Shown in pieces: positions 19,462-29,888 of a DNA stretch of 55,985 bases. Source of the DNA: Kalaharituber pfeilii (Eukaryota > Ascomycota > Pezizomycetes > Pezizales > Pezizaceae). Where the stretch lies: assembly GCA_015179045.1 (NCBI GenBank), contig WHUZ01000167.1, forward strand, positions 1 through 55,985, in the 5' to 3' direction. A model generated the notes under the pieces. It had not been told where the DNA came from, did no database searches, and saw only the letters and a program-made list of their open reading frames with translations. The position numbers were made by a program, and so were the translations under genes. Position 1 is the stretch's first letter; each line of letters begins with the position of its first letter.

Positions 19462-20746
19462 ATGGTTCAAGTTACGGGAACCGGCTCGCTGTCTGAAAGA
19501 ACAGAACCGCCCATACTCATCGCGGTAATGGGCATGACAGGAGCGGGAAAGAGCACCTTTGTAAAGAAGCTTACTGGTGATGATGCCATCAAAGTTGGCG
19601 ACTCGCTCAAAAGCTGTATGCACTACAATCATTCTCATAATTCTATACTGATGCAGTTTAGGCACACAGACAATTCAAAGCGCAAAAATTCTGGACATAT
19701 CTGAATATGATATTCCGAGTTCCCACTCTCCCCAAATTCAGCTCATTGATACCCCCGGGTTCGATGATCATGATACTACTAAATCCGATGCCGACATTCT
19801 TCTCGATCTCACAACCTGGCTTGGGATGCAATACAAGCAAGGATTCAAGCTCTCGGGTGTGGTTTATTTGCACTGCATCACCGAAAACCGTATGAGGGGG
19901 ACGGCAGCACGCAATCTTGACATGCTCACTAAACTCGTCGGCGAAGAAAATATGAAAAATCTGGTTTTAGTGACTACAAGATGGGAAAACGTAGGTTCAA
20001 TCCCTCTCTGATGCAATGCTTCGCACCTGCGTTGACACTTACAGATCGAATTCTCTGTCGGAGAAAATCGTTTGAATGGGTCCCTCTTGGGATTTGGAGG
20101 TTTCTGGCACACACTCCTACAACATGGTGCATCTCACGAACGATACGACGGCTCCCTGGAGCGTGCGAAAGGTATTATTAAAACGATTGTCCGACAATCC
20201 CCTACATTCCTGCGCATCCAGAAAGAACTCGCTAGCGGTCTTGACTTGAAGGACACCGCAGCTGGGAAAACTGTGATAAGTAAGATGATGTTAGAGGCCG
20301 ACGCTCGTGCCAGGGAACTCAAAGAACTTAAACTGCAGCTGAAAATAGCAATACGGAATATGGATAAGGTAGTCGCAGACCTTGCAGAAGAGAAAAAGAA
20401 GTACCAACAGTTTGTGGAGCAACATCAGCGTGACCAAGCGGCATTGGAAAAGGCTCAGCAATGTACCCAGGATGAGCTAAACAAACGAATAAATGATTTA
20501 CAGAAACGGTTGCAGGCTCAGGAGGAAAAGCAACGGTTGTTAGAAGAGCAGAACTCGAAAAAGCAGAATGCGAAAGAGGAGAATTCGACAGAGCAGAACT
20601 CGAAAAAGCAGAAGTCGAAGAAAAAGCAGAAGTCGAAAGAGCAGAACTCGGATGAGCAGAACTCGAAAAAGCAGGAGTCGAAAAAGCCGGAGTCGAATGA
20701 GGAGAACTCGAATGAGCAGAATACAGGGTGGTGTCGGATAATGTAA
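19462..20746 (+). CDS. P-loop GTPase with coiled coil, low-complexity tail and CaaX box (three exons)
   Basis: Exons are 19462-19615, 19662-19990 and 20045-20746. The introns are 46 nt (GTATGC...TTTAG) and 54 nt (GTAGGT...TACAG). The spliced frame gives 394 residues. G1 GMTGAGKST is at 24-32, SLKSCTQTIQ at 48-57, G3 DTPGFD at 81-86 and HCITENRMRGT at about 122-132. TTRWE at 156-160 stands in the place of NKxD. A long charged coiled coil (about 245-325) follows, then a Gln/Asn/Ser/Lys repeat and the terminus GWCRIM. CRIM fits a CaaX farnesylation signal, so membrane attachment by prenylation is plausible. It aligns along its length with the gene at 16031-17152 but uses a different anchor. AIG1-like fungal GTPase is the best family description; substrate and role are unknown. 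Splice sites were chosen because only they keep the conserved motifs in frame. Confidence 0.85.
20540..20725 (+). repeat. In-frame coding repeat in the GTPase tail
   Basis: An imperfect 15- to 18-bp repeat based on GAGCAGAACTCGAAAAAG encodes EQNSKK-like units. All length changes keep the reading frame, which suggests the tail tolerates expansion. Confidence 0.85.
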
Positions 20747-22557
20747 GACAGTGAGAGTTGGGTAATAGAGTATAAGCGAGATGCTTCCTTTTACAAAAGA
20801 AAAACGAGGGGTCCATTGCTGACCTTCTATATATGATCCTTTTGCGACTTGTATAACTATTGTGTCTAAACCGTATCCAAACTTTGCTAAAAGGTGGATG
20901 TGAGAGCATGAGGTAGTAGTATGCCATACTGCAGACGTTCTTCAAGTGACTCGGTCTACCTACGATACTAGTCTAATTATTTATTTTCTTTTCTTTTTGA
21001 TCACGTAACCCCGCATAGAGGCTCTCAGCCTATGGCAGGACCCCTTTATTAACCAGGGAGAGGTCTGTGACACCGAAATATGAGCCGGAGCACTGTGGAA
21101 GGGTTTTCTTCGTTAACAAGAAATTTTGTATTGTTCAGTGTAGGTTGGTTTTCTCAGAATCTCTCGTGCGTCCCCCCTCTCATACATACATGACCTACCC
21201 TCCACTTCCCGGTTTCGGCAATCAGCCTGCTTCCGGTAACATGCTTGCACGCGGCGCCACAGACTTCCCCCCTTCGACAATTTTGAACCGCGGACTCAAA
21301 ATTGTCGAACCTGTGTGCGGCTCCAATTATACACCTCCTATCCATCACCTTACACACCCATCCAATCCTTCGCCCAATTTCATCAACCACTGTCATTATC
21401 ACCACTTGTCGCCACCTCCTCTCCGTCACTTTTGAACGCCCCCCCGTTTGCCAGTGTCCATCGCTTTCTATACCCATCCAGTCCTTTCGCCCCATTCATC
21501 AACCACTGTCATTCTCACCACTTGTCACCACCTCTTCTCCGTCACTTTTCAGCCGTCACCGCGACAACCATACCAGGAAAAAAGACAGCTGAACGAAAAA
21601 GAAGCCAGGAAAATAGCCTCCTCTCCCTCGATCGAAGACACGGCGGCTCCTGCAGCCTCCCCCACCCGATCAACGCCGACCACAACCCCCGAACCAACCC
21701 CGACACCCGACCCCGTCCCCCGGGATGTCTCCGGACAGTCCTTTTGGACTGTCCTGACTGTCCTGACTGTCCCGAAGGTTGCATAACTGACTGTCCCATC
21801 TTGCATATGGTGCGGCTGAGCTCACTGTCTTGGTGTGGCAGACTGTCTTGGTGCGGCAGATATTTTCGGTGCAGGGTAATCAGTGCGCCTAACGTGGGAA
21901 ATTTTTCTTTGATAATTCGCACTGTAGCTACTGGTTTTGAGATTTTCATTTTTGCAAGACTCCAACACAATTACAAAGGCTTCACGCACTTTACATCTCA
22001 GATATTTTCCAGCCGATACATATATTCATATAGTACTCACGAGTCCTTATTTAATTTTTCTGCCCTACACTTGCTTGGCGCTTACTAAAATGTCACTCTC
22101 CACTGCAACCAGTACCTTGGGTGCGAAACAGACCTGGACTCCACACCTGAGCCTTCCAAAGACGCTTGTTTCAGTAGTAATAAAGGTTGTAGAAGAGATG
22201 CCTGAATTATATTCTGAAGACCCTATGGATGGTGAGCAATATGCATGGCCAAATATGGCTTTAGATAGACTCCAGGACTTGTGGTAAAGAAAGGTTATAT
22301 ACGCTATGGATATGTACATCATGGCAAGCCCCGAGATACTAGAAAGCTAGATGCAAAGAATTCTGAAGGTATGTCAATATATTTTAATTAAGACTTATGT
22401 ACTAATATATATATAGTACAGTGCAGACACCAGACCAACACACAAGCCAAAGAATGTCTATGGGCAATATCTACCAATTTGTAAGTAGATATAGATAGTA
22501 GAACAGATACTTGGGTGCTTACGATATCAGATAAAATCCATACTCATCCTTTGGTAA
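20747..22557. other. Mostly non-coding stretch after the GTPase gene
   Basis: It contains a LINE tail (21001-21050) and pyrimidine-rich sequence with a roughly 120-bp imperfect duplication around 21340-21550 (blocks such as CATCAACCACTGTCATT, CACCACTTGTC and TCCGTCACTTTT recur). An open frame of 66 codons at 22090-22287 starts MSLSTATSTLG. It has no motif I recognise and may be the end of a lost gene. No other feature is supported. Confidence 0.4.
21001..21050 (-). mobile_element. LINE 3' tail fragment
   Basis: In sense it reads CCTGCCATAGGC, loop, GCCTCTATGCGGGGTTACGTGATC, the same hairpin as the tail of the LINE ending at 11729. The poly(A) has decayed (TTATTTTCTTTTCTTTTT in complement). 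No target duplication found and the 5' limit is unknown. Confidence 0.65.
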
Positions 22558-23215
22558 CTCCGACAAGCCATAAAGATACACAGGGCAAAAATCACCGAAA
22601 CAGCAGCAGAGCATGGATTCGAAATTGACCCAAACAAGTCCGAGACACTAATAATTGGGGTAAAAGGCCCTGACTATAGGCTAACCGGATTGACGGTAGA
22701 TTGGGAGCTAAAATTTACTCGACATCATAAGAAGAGACTATTTCTAGGGAAGGCAGCATGGGGAGTGGCATCGAGACTAACTCGCCTCACACCAGGCAAG
22801 AAACGACAGATATATACAAGCATCGCACGCACAATCGCCACATGGGGATGCTGGGCATGGCAGGACTACTCAAGACAGTCTCCACCAGCAACCAAGATCA
22901 AAGACATAGAAAAATGGCAATACACAGTAGCACAGAAGATTACTGCAGCCCCGTGGGGTACCAGGCGAGACGTAGTCGAAGGAATAGCCAACCTAGAATC
23001 AGCCCAAACATTCCTAGAAGGAGAACGCCAGAGGGTAGAAGCCAGGGCCCTACGGTTCCACGATGAGATAATCCAAAACAGGGATAATGAGTGCAGGTAC
23101 CTACGGGGGTCTCTCTCACACAACAACCCACTACCACTAGCCATCCTACCAGCACTGCCTGCGGACGCAGACAAGCTCGAGTTCGAGAATGCCATAGCCA
23201 ATACCGAGGACGAGG
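22558..23215 (+). pseudogene. LINE ORF2 fragment (end of RT and connector)
   Basis: The continuous plus-strand frame carries the RT C-terminal part (AAEHGFEIDPNKSETLIIG) and the post-RT connector (LTPGKKRQIYTSIARTIATWG, then IEKWQYTVAQKITAAPWG). In LINE proteins this lies between the reverse transcriptase and RNase H, as in the start of the ORF at 2276-3642. The catalytic YADD region upstream and the RNase H downstream are missing. The frame merges at about 23218 into a minisatellite, so it is truncated at both ends and lacks poly(A). Confidence 0.75.
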
Positions 23216-23218
23216 GGT

Positions 23219-23425
23219 GGAGTGGTCAGTGCCGATGTGGTCAGTGCCGATGCGGTCAGTGCCGATACAGTCAGTGCCGCGTGCCTGTGTGCGGTCGGTC
23301 TCGCGTGCGTCTGTGCGGTCGGTACCACGTGTGTGTATGCGGTCGGTGCCGCATATATGTATGTGGTCGGTGCCGTGTGCGGTCGGAGCCGTGTATCTGT
23401 ATGCAGTCGGTGCTACACGTCTTTT
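23219..23425. repeat. Minisatellite with 14-bp and about 25-bp higher-order units
   Basis: It starts with four copies of a 14-bp unit (GGTCAGTGCCGATG) and grades into about six longer units built on GCGGTCGGTGCC plus GTGTGTGTAT. Abrupt boundary with the LINE fragment. Confidence 0.85.
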
Positions 23426-23444
23426 ACTCACATAGGCTGGCCAG

Positions 23445-23640
23445 GCCTATAAGCCATTTTCTGGCTGGTGAATTATTGCAGTGGGGCATCGAACCGAGTA
23501 ATAGATCTGACTCCAGTTTGGCATTGGTATTGGGTTCGGCAGGCATGTCGATTAGCTTTCGCCTTTTTGGCGACATATGTTTGCGTAGCTTCTTGCCATC
23601 CATCCCAGTAGGAGTTCCTTAATATCATTTCTTGGGTGCG
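23445..23640 (-). pseudogene. Possible integrase N-terminal relic of element E
   Basis: Short minus-strand pieces (GWMARSYANIC, then a Cys-containing stretch) follow the RNase H relic in the right order for a Ty3/gypsy integrase zinc region. The match is weak and depends on position more than on motifs. Confidence 0.3.
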
Positions 23641-23649
23641 ATGCACGCC

Positions 23650-24960
23650 ACAGTGGCTCGCGACCTCTAGGTCTTCCTCAACGAGGTCGCCGTTGATGAG
23701 TAGCTGCCCATCTTAAGAGCTGGATTTCCAAGCCTGTCGGTTCATCACCGGACCGACCCGATATGGCGTCGGCTTTCCCATTATCACTCCGTTGCAATAG
23801 ATAATAGTAAAGTCCAGCTCGCATATCTTTATGTGCTGGTTTGCTTGCCGGGAGTTAAGCTTCTGCTTGGTGGTGATCCATATAGACATCGACATGTACA
23901 CCCTATAGCAAAGTGTACTATTTGAAGCAGTCAACGATGCGAACAGCTCCTTGTCATGGTCAGTTTCGTTCAGCTGTAGTGAGGGCTGGTGAGTGGAAGT
24001 TGACTGGGTGTAGCGTTTTAGTTCTGTTCTCCTCGTAGTATTGGGAGGGAGTGCCGGCAAAGGCTTGGTACGATGCATCGGTTTCCATAATCGTCCTCAG
24101 AGTTCTATCTCATGGGCGGAGCACTGATGTATCGGTTTCCATGATCGTCTTGAGGGTTCTATCCCATGATCGTTTCTAGGGTTCTACCCCATGATCACCT
24201 CCAGGGTTTTATTCGATGATTGCCTTCAGGGTTTTATCCCATGAGCGCCTCCAGGGTTTTATCCCATGATTGCCTTCAGGGTTTTATCCCATGAGCGGAG
24301 TACTGGGGCGAATAGGAATGCTTGCTTGAGTTCATCGAATGACTGCTATTGTACATCAACCCCATGAAAATGGTACGTTGTCCATGAGGGAGGTAAGCAG
24401 TTCGCTCTGGAGGCGGTAATGGTTCTTGATGTAACGGTGTAGTAGTTGGCCAATCGGCAATGGTGCTAAGCTTGTGGCTATTAATGGTATGGCCAAGAAG
24501 GACTATCTCCTGTACGGCTAGTCTGTGGTCAAGTGGTAGTTGTAGGACCTGTTCCACGGTCATACTACGTCAACGGTATCCTTCCAGAATTTCGTCACAT
24601 TATTTCCTGAAAACTCGTCGGTGCAAGTTCAAAAGCATAACGGTATATTTGGACAGGCCTTCGTCGCCTGACTGATTTCGAATGAGGCGTTCTAAAGGTC
24701 CAACTGGGTGAAGTGTTCACCAGGGATCTTTTTCTGAAAGGTCTGGCATAAGTGGGAGGGGGTACCGATTCGGTACCGTGATCTTGTTGAGTCCCCTCCG
24801 CAGGGCTTCATCTTCCCAGGCCATTAGGTACTTCAGCATTAGGGTCGTTAAGTGGGATCTCGTAGTCCCTGGATCGGCGGGGGTAGTAGTCTGCCTGCTT
24901 GCTTCTCAAAGAATACTTGAGCGTAACGTTTATAACGTTCGCGTATGTTAATCGTTAGTA
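23650..24960 (-). pseudogene. Element E reverse transcriptase and RNase H relic
   Basis: From high to low coordinates come RT pieces (GLNKITVPNRYPLPLM, later LLDHRLAVQ-like and LGHTINSHKLSTIADWP), then a tandem-repeat expansion, then RNase H (ETDHDKELFASL, the linker KLNSRQANQH, LDFTIIYCNG). Frames change repeatedly and there are several stops. This is a minus-strand Ty3/gypsy element distinct from A by sequence. Its 5' LTR is at 26039-26862. No 3' LTR is visible, because the element is cut at about 23430. Confidence 0.72.
24085..24298. repeat. Tandem repeat of about 30 bp within element E Pol
   Basis: Six to seven imperfect copies of the block TTTATCCCATGATTGCCTTC plus AGGG. It lies between the RT and RNase H parts and reads in places as repeated HGI-type residues, so it arose from coding sequence. 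Confidence 0.88.
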
Positions 24961-25099
24961 GTACATTGCCTTCCTCCCTCCGGGAGTCCCTTTCTAAATC
25001 CAAAACAGAAACAGGTGGTAGGAACAGAAACAGGCGGCAGAAACAGAAACAGAGACAGATGACCGAGAGTCAAACAATCTCATCATAAGGAACAACAAA

Positions 25100-25990
25100 A
25101 TCAAGGGAATCATGAACCAAATGCTGGTTTTTTGCCATTAACAGAGAGACCTTTCCTTCCCAACCAGAATAATCCCAATAACTCTTCTCTAGTCCAAACA
25201 TCCAGACATTCCGTATCAGAGTTAAATGCAGTACTAGAGATTACATTACCTGATTTATTCCGAATGCCGGAAAACACAAATGCAGTATTCAAAACCTTAA
25301 TTCCTTTCAGGGAGCTCCTGTCTCTCTGCCATACATTTACGTGTCTTTTGGTAGTGCGTTCTACCTGTCGATGTTTGCCCTTATCGGCGGAGGGCTTGGA
25401 GGAGTAGGTGGCAATGGATACAGCTTTTTTCGGCTGCTCTACCTTGGGCAGAGGTGAGCAAGACCTTGAGCGGGAATGGTGACGGCGACGGCGACAGGAC
25501 TCTGAGGGGCGGCAGGGCTCTGAGCAGCGGCGGGACTCCGAGCAGCGGGACTCTGAGCGACGGCGGGACTTCCGAGCGACGATGGGACTCCGAGCAGCGA
25601 CAGGACTTCCGGGTGGCGACGGGACTTCCGAGCAACAGCGGAAGGGTCTCTGAAAGTGGGAAGCTCACACGTAGGGCGTGCGGGGTTGGGTATGCAAATG
25701 TGGGGAGGCATGCTACCATCCGTTGAGCTTTTGAAGCTGCTTCACCTTGGGCGGAGGTGAGCAGGGCATTGTGTAGGACTGGCAACGGCGGCGGTGGGAC
25801 TCTAAAGGGCTGCGTAAGTGTTTTCGACCGTGGGGAGCTCAGATATGGGGTGTGCGGGGTTGGTAATCGGTTTCCACAAATTCTCCGGACATTGCGACAT
25901 CCGTCATCGGTGAGGAGGAGTATGCTGGGAGCGGTTGCAGTACTGGGAGTGGTGGGGAACCGACTGTTGGGGTTCCATTCGTAATAAGAG
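25100..25990 (-). pseudogene. Element E gag region with internal repeats
   Basis: The minus strand directly after the 5' LTR and its primer-site-like sequence has open frames rich in Pro/Ala/Ser (for example SPAAAQSPAAPQSPVAV), with no clear capsid or zinc knuckle. A 24-bp GC-rich unit around CGAGCAGCGGGACTCTGAG is repeated at 25500-25620, and a larger imperfect duplication links about 25440-25700 with 25740-25890. By position it should be gag. Sequence alone does not prove it. Confidence 0.45.
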
Positions 25991-26038
25991 AAATAATTAA
26001 GAGGGAGAAAAGAGAAAGAATGGGAACGAGCGGTGTAA

Positions 26039-26686
26039 TTTTAGCGTAGGCGTCGCTGGGCTCGTGAGAGTGGCACTGAAGCAACTCCGGGATTCACGAA
26101 GGCAGCGAAGCGGACGGCAAAAGGTTATGCAAGAGCATTGAGTGAGAGTTCAACTTAGAACATCGCTAGTGTCTTGATTTCTTCTAGCTATCTATTCGGC
26201 CCGTTTATATAGACTTCTGGGCTATCAACATGATATGACAATGACATGATGAATATAGATAAGATACGTAGATAAGGAAATGTAGTAGAAACATACATTA
26301 GGAAGGTCAGTAGCGTCTAATGCATGTACGCATATTACTTTGTAAACCATGTGCAGTTGCTAGTCTGTATGACTTATTGCTTGACACACACTTCTGTACG
26401 CGACCGCTGTTTCTCCCCAGAAGGCTTTAGAGAATGGGGGGATATGGGGAATAACTGGAAAAGGACAGCAGAGAATGGGGAGGAGTGGGATGAGTTAGAA
26501 AGGTTCTTCTCCGAGATCAGGTTCTAGGGCACCGTGCGGTTTGCCGTCGGGGAAGTTTGCTTGCCGGAGTGTGAAAGTGTAGAGAAGAGGGGAGGGGGGA
26601 GAGGGGGGTTTTGTTAAGCCTGTCTCCGGGCTTCGAGGGCTTGCCCAGGGACCCTGCCATGGCCACGTACTACAAGCGGGGTTATA

Positions 26687-26731
<45 letters not shown>

Positions 26732-26862
26732 GCTGTTTCTCGGGCCCAAACTGTTCCATGCGTTGCCTAGTAGTGATCAGCTACATGTTCAGCACATGGC
26801 TTATACGGGACTGGCGGTGCTTCTTGGGGCAGTATCCCATAAGTCTTACCTCAGCCGTAACA
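26039..26862 (-). repeat. 5' LTR of element E (family B-related), split by a LINE
   Basis: In minus sense it starts TGTTACGGCTGAGGTAAGACTT at 26862, like family B LTRs. It contains the TATATAAAC promoter segment and the downstream site AGCGATGTTC, and ends near 26039 just before TTACACCGCTCG. That post-LTR sequence is identical for ten bases to family B elements. The LINE at 26416-26729 is inserted in it. The inner end is degenerate, so 26039 is approximate. Confidence 0.7.
26416..26729 (+). mobile_element. 5'-truncated LINE, 314 bp
   Basis: Perfect 12-bp target duplication CCGCTGTTTCTC (26404-26415, 26730-26741). The first codons read PEGFREWGDMGNNWKR...LERFFSEIRF and stop, matching the last residues of the LINE ORF at 2276-3642 (PEGWEKWEDADEKKW...LEEFFGSLKV). 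A 3' UTR, the hairpin tail CCCTGCCATGG...GCGGGGTTATATG and about 37 A follow. Confidence 0.9.
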
Positions 26863-27000
26863 GCCATCTACAAGTTGCTACTTGAAAGTTGTTGTCAGTA
26901 ATAAGTTGCTACTTCTTATGCATATACTAGAAGATAATATAGACAGTTTAATTAATAATTCACTATACTTTTAGACTATTATAGTTAAATCCTACTATAG

Positions 27001-27053
27001 CCATATGCTATAAGTGGGGTTATATGATTTAAAAAAAAAAACAAAAAAAAAAA
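27001..27053 (+). mobile_element. Micro-retroposon type 1 (copy J), 53 bp
   Basis: CCATATGCTATAAGTGGGGTTATATGATTT plus poly(A) (given here as the full 30-nt unit in two parts: CCATATGCTATAAG and TGGGGTTATATGATTT). Flanked by the 9-bp duplication CTACTATAG (26992-27000, 27054-27062). It matches the last 30 nt of the LINE at 26416 and starts within four bases of copies A and B. Confidence 0.78.
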
Positions 27054-27830
27054 CTACTATAGTTAAGAATACTAATTTGTAATTATAACTTAATTATTGT
27101 TAACCAAAACAGTAGAAGAAAATTACTAAATATACTTCTAATATTCTTTTTACTCTAAGTAAAATTTTGAAGTGTTATTTTCATAAGTAGAGATTTCCAA
27201 AATTCTCCTCTCTTCTAGTATTAGATTGTAGGAGTAATACAGATTTCATTAATACTAAGAATAAAAAGTTTAGTACTTGTATTACCAAAAACAGTAGATA
27301 ATAAGAGCTCTGCAAGTACCAAGTATCCACTTTAAACAACCTCATTATAATAAATCTTATTAAGATGAAATTTCATGTTCTTATCTAGGTACCTATTCTT
27401 TTCTTCATTATACATACATATGTCAAAAGATTAAATATTCTTATTCTTATAATAAAAGCAATACTAGTCAATGTACTAACTAGAAGAATAAGAGTAAATA
27501 TAGTAATGTATATTTAAGAAAGGTACAAAAATAGTTGAAGTTCAGAAATAGTAGGCTAGGCAAAATTGTAGAGATAAGATAGCTGAGATATAAGAATGTA
27601 CTACTAGAAGAAGGAAAAATGACCAGCTTGGTCATACTATACTTGGAGGTAGTAATAGGTATAGACAGAGTTACGTTAGATAGGAAATAGTTAAGAACTA
27701 CTCAATACAAGCCAGACAAATAAAGGAAATAGACTGTATTGACTAGTATGTATATTTTACCTATACCATATATGAGTATTGCAGGTACTATATATATTTA
27801 GTAATAGTTAATTTTTTTTCTTTTATAAAT

Positions 27831-27883
27831 ACCTCACTATAGCTCATAGGGTACCATATGACTAATAATATAAACAAAAAAAA
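27831..27883 (+). mobile_element. Micro-retroposon type 2 (copy H), mutated
   Basis: ACCTCACTATAGCTCATAGGG, then CTAATAATATAAAC and short poly(A). It is aligned by position to the other copies; G-to-A and C-to-T changes have weakened the stem. No target duplication seen. Confidence 0.6.
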
Positions 27884-28050
27884 GTACTATAATCTGTATA
27901 TAGATAACTGTATAGGAGAATAGGAGACTATAGAAATTACTTAACTGGCTGTATAATAGATCACTATTATATTAAATCATAAGTGATTATATAGGAGGGG
28001 GAGAGAAGGTTTGCAGAAGTAATAGACTGGGCAGTAGAGTAACTAGTTAT

Positions 28051-28748
28051 TGTTACAGGCATGAGATGCTAGGCTCCAGTAGGCGCTGGAAGGCACTGGA
28101 TATTACAGCTATGGAGGTGTATACATGGTGGGCCGAAAGGACCATAGAGGCAGATATGCTGCGGGCCGGAATGGCTATGGAGGTATATATGCTGCAGGCC
28201 AGAGTAGCTATGGAGGTATATAGGTGGTGGACTGGAATAGCTTTGGAGGTATATATACAGTAGGCAGAAAGGATAGCTGTTTAGTATAGAGCATACAGCA
28301 GAGCGAAGTGATTCACGAGTGTAATGAAGAAATAATAGGTTTCAGAGCAATAGAGAACTAGAACACTGCTTGTGTCTTGATTCTTCAACTGTGCTATTGC
28401 TTGTGCTTAAATAGACTGAGCACATTATACATAACTAGGCAAGCAAATAAAGAAATGGCAGTTCAACAATACCAACAATCATAACAAAGAAACATGCAAC
28501 GTAGTACAGATGCTAGATAATGACATGTACTAGGGCATGTGTATATATTAGCTTCATAAACCAAGTACTAGGTATAAAGAATCTTACAATCAACGGTGAC
28601 ATATACTTCCTTAGTACTACCCTATTCAAATATAAAGAATCCTCTGCCAAGCCTAATAGGTAATCAGTCTAGTCTAACAGTACTAGCCTTACTAAGGATT
28701 CAGGATAAGTATTTCCCTGCTTGGGTAAGTCTTACCTTAGCCATAACA
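28051..28748 (-). mobile_element. Solo LTR of family B (copy B2)
   Basis: 698 bp, TGTTACAGGC to AGCCATAACA, with target duplication GTTAT (28046-28050, 28749-28753). It is homologous to B1 (13065) but with many C-to-T and G-to-A differences. Confidence 0.88.
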
Positions 28749-29276
28749 GTTATATTTTCACTTTATTTCCTTACTATATTTTACTATATCTTAATATATA
28801 ATACAATTTAATATACTTTCCTACTAAAACTGAGTAAATGAGACCCTATATATTTCTATAAACAGAACTTATTTTTTTATATAACCTTTCGGAGATTTAA
28901 AGTAAGTATTATTCTTTAGATCCTGTATCTTTACTTTTAAAAAAAAGTAGCTATGGATAAATTATATCTTTACATATTTGTATATAAGTTTTAGTACATG
29001 TTTTTATAGTAAAGTTGCAGATATAGGAATCTATTTACTATACCTGCAATTCATTTAATACAAATATTTAAATACTTTATTTGAGTAATTTATTCTTATG
29101 GAAATATACAGGAATAGTAATTATTAAGTTGTTCAAAATATGTTTATTCTTATAGAAATATTGTATATAAATAGTATCAGAAGAGGATCTGAAAATATAT
29201 ATCAGCATAGGAACTATATAATAGATTAAAATAGTCTAAATAAAGTCAAGTATGTTAATATATAGCTAAGAGAGAC

Positions 29277-29515
29277 TATCATGACAGTATAACATGGCAG
29301 TATGTGAGCGTACCTAGAGCAGAGCTAAAATGCAGGAAACTACGAGGTCATATGATTAGCCCACTCCTGCTATGCCTGAAGACTTAGCACGAACTGGTAC
29401 CAAGAGCTCATATGCATGGAGACTCCTATATATCCCAACTGTACTACCAGAGATTACCAGTAGTTCTACCTTTTGGTATAATAGTTTGTAAGATGGTCAG
29501 TTGCAACCTGTAACA
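29277..29515 (+). mobile_element. Solo LTR of the TRIM family
   Basis: It starts TATCATGACA and ends CCTGTAACA, with target duplication GAGAC (29272-29276, 29516-29520). It aligns with the LTRs of the TRIM at 46939: CTATATAT, then TACTACC, CAGTAGTTCTACCTTTTGGT and GTCAGTTGCAACC. The TG end has become TA, as in the TRIM's second LTR. Confidence 0.8.
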
Positions 29516-29888
29516 GAGACCCTTTAGTTCTAAGACCATGGCCATTGGTATGATAGTGCTAACAAAAAGTAGTATATTTACTTCACTAAAATAATGTATG
29601 AGAATCCCATATAAATAAATGCTAAGATATTATTACAAATTTTGCTATATTATAATTCCTTGAAAATGCATTCTTTGAGTGAGTAGAAGTATGAAATATA
29701 AAGAGTAAGTATGTATTTAGTATTTCTAAATAGTGCTTACAAAGTTCTGCTCTAGTGGTTGAGGTATATACTCTTCTGCGTAGCTAGTTTTAGTAGAAAA
29801 GTGTATTGAATTATAGTATATATCAAGATATAGTGAAACACAGTATCTGTTACTTATTTTTTCTATTGATTATTATTCATATATCTAA

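Larger units (their letters stand above)
26863..28050. other. AT-rich tract with two micro-retroposons
   Basis: No coding potential. TA-rich sequence of RIP-like type, interrupted at 27001-27053 and 27831-27883. Confidence 0.55.

Noticed and set aside
21315..22088. 257-codon plus-strand frame as a gene
   Set aside because: Pyrimidine-rich duplicated sequence gives a His/Pro/Ser-rich product with no motif, and overlapping frames on both strands are equally long.
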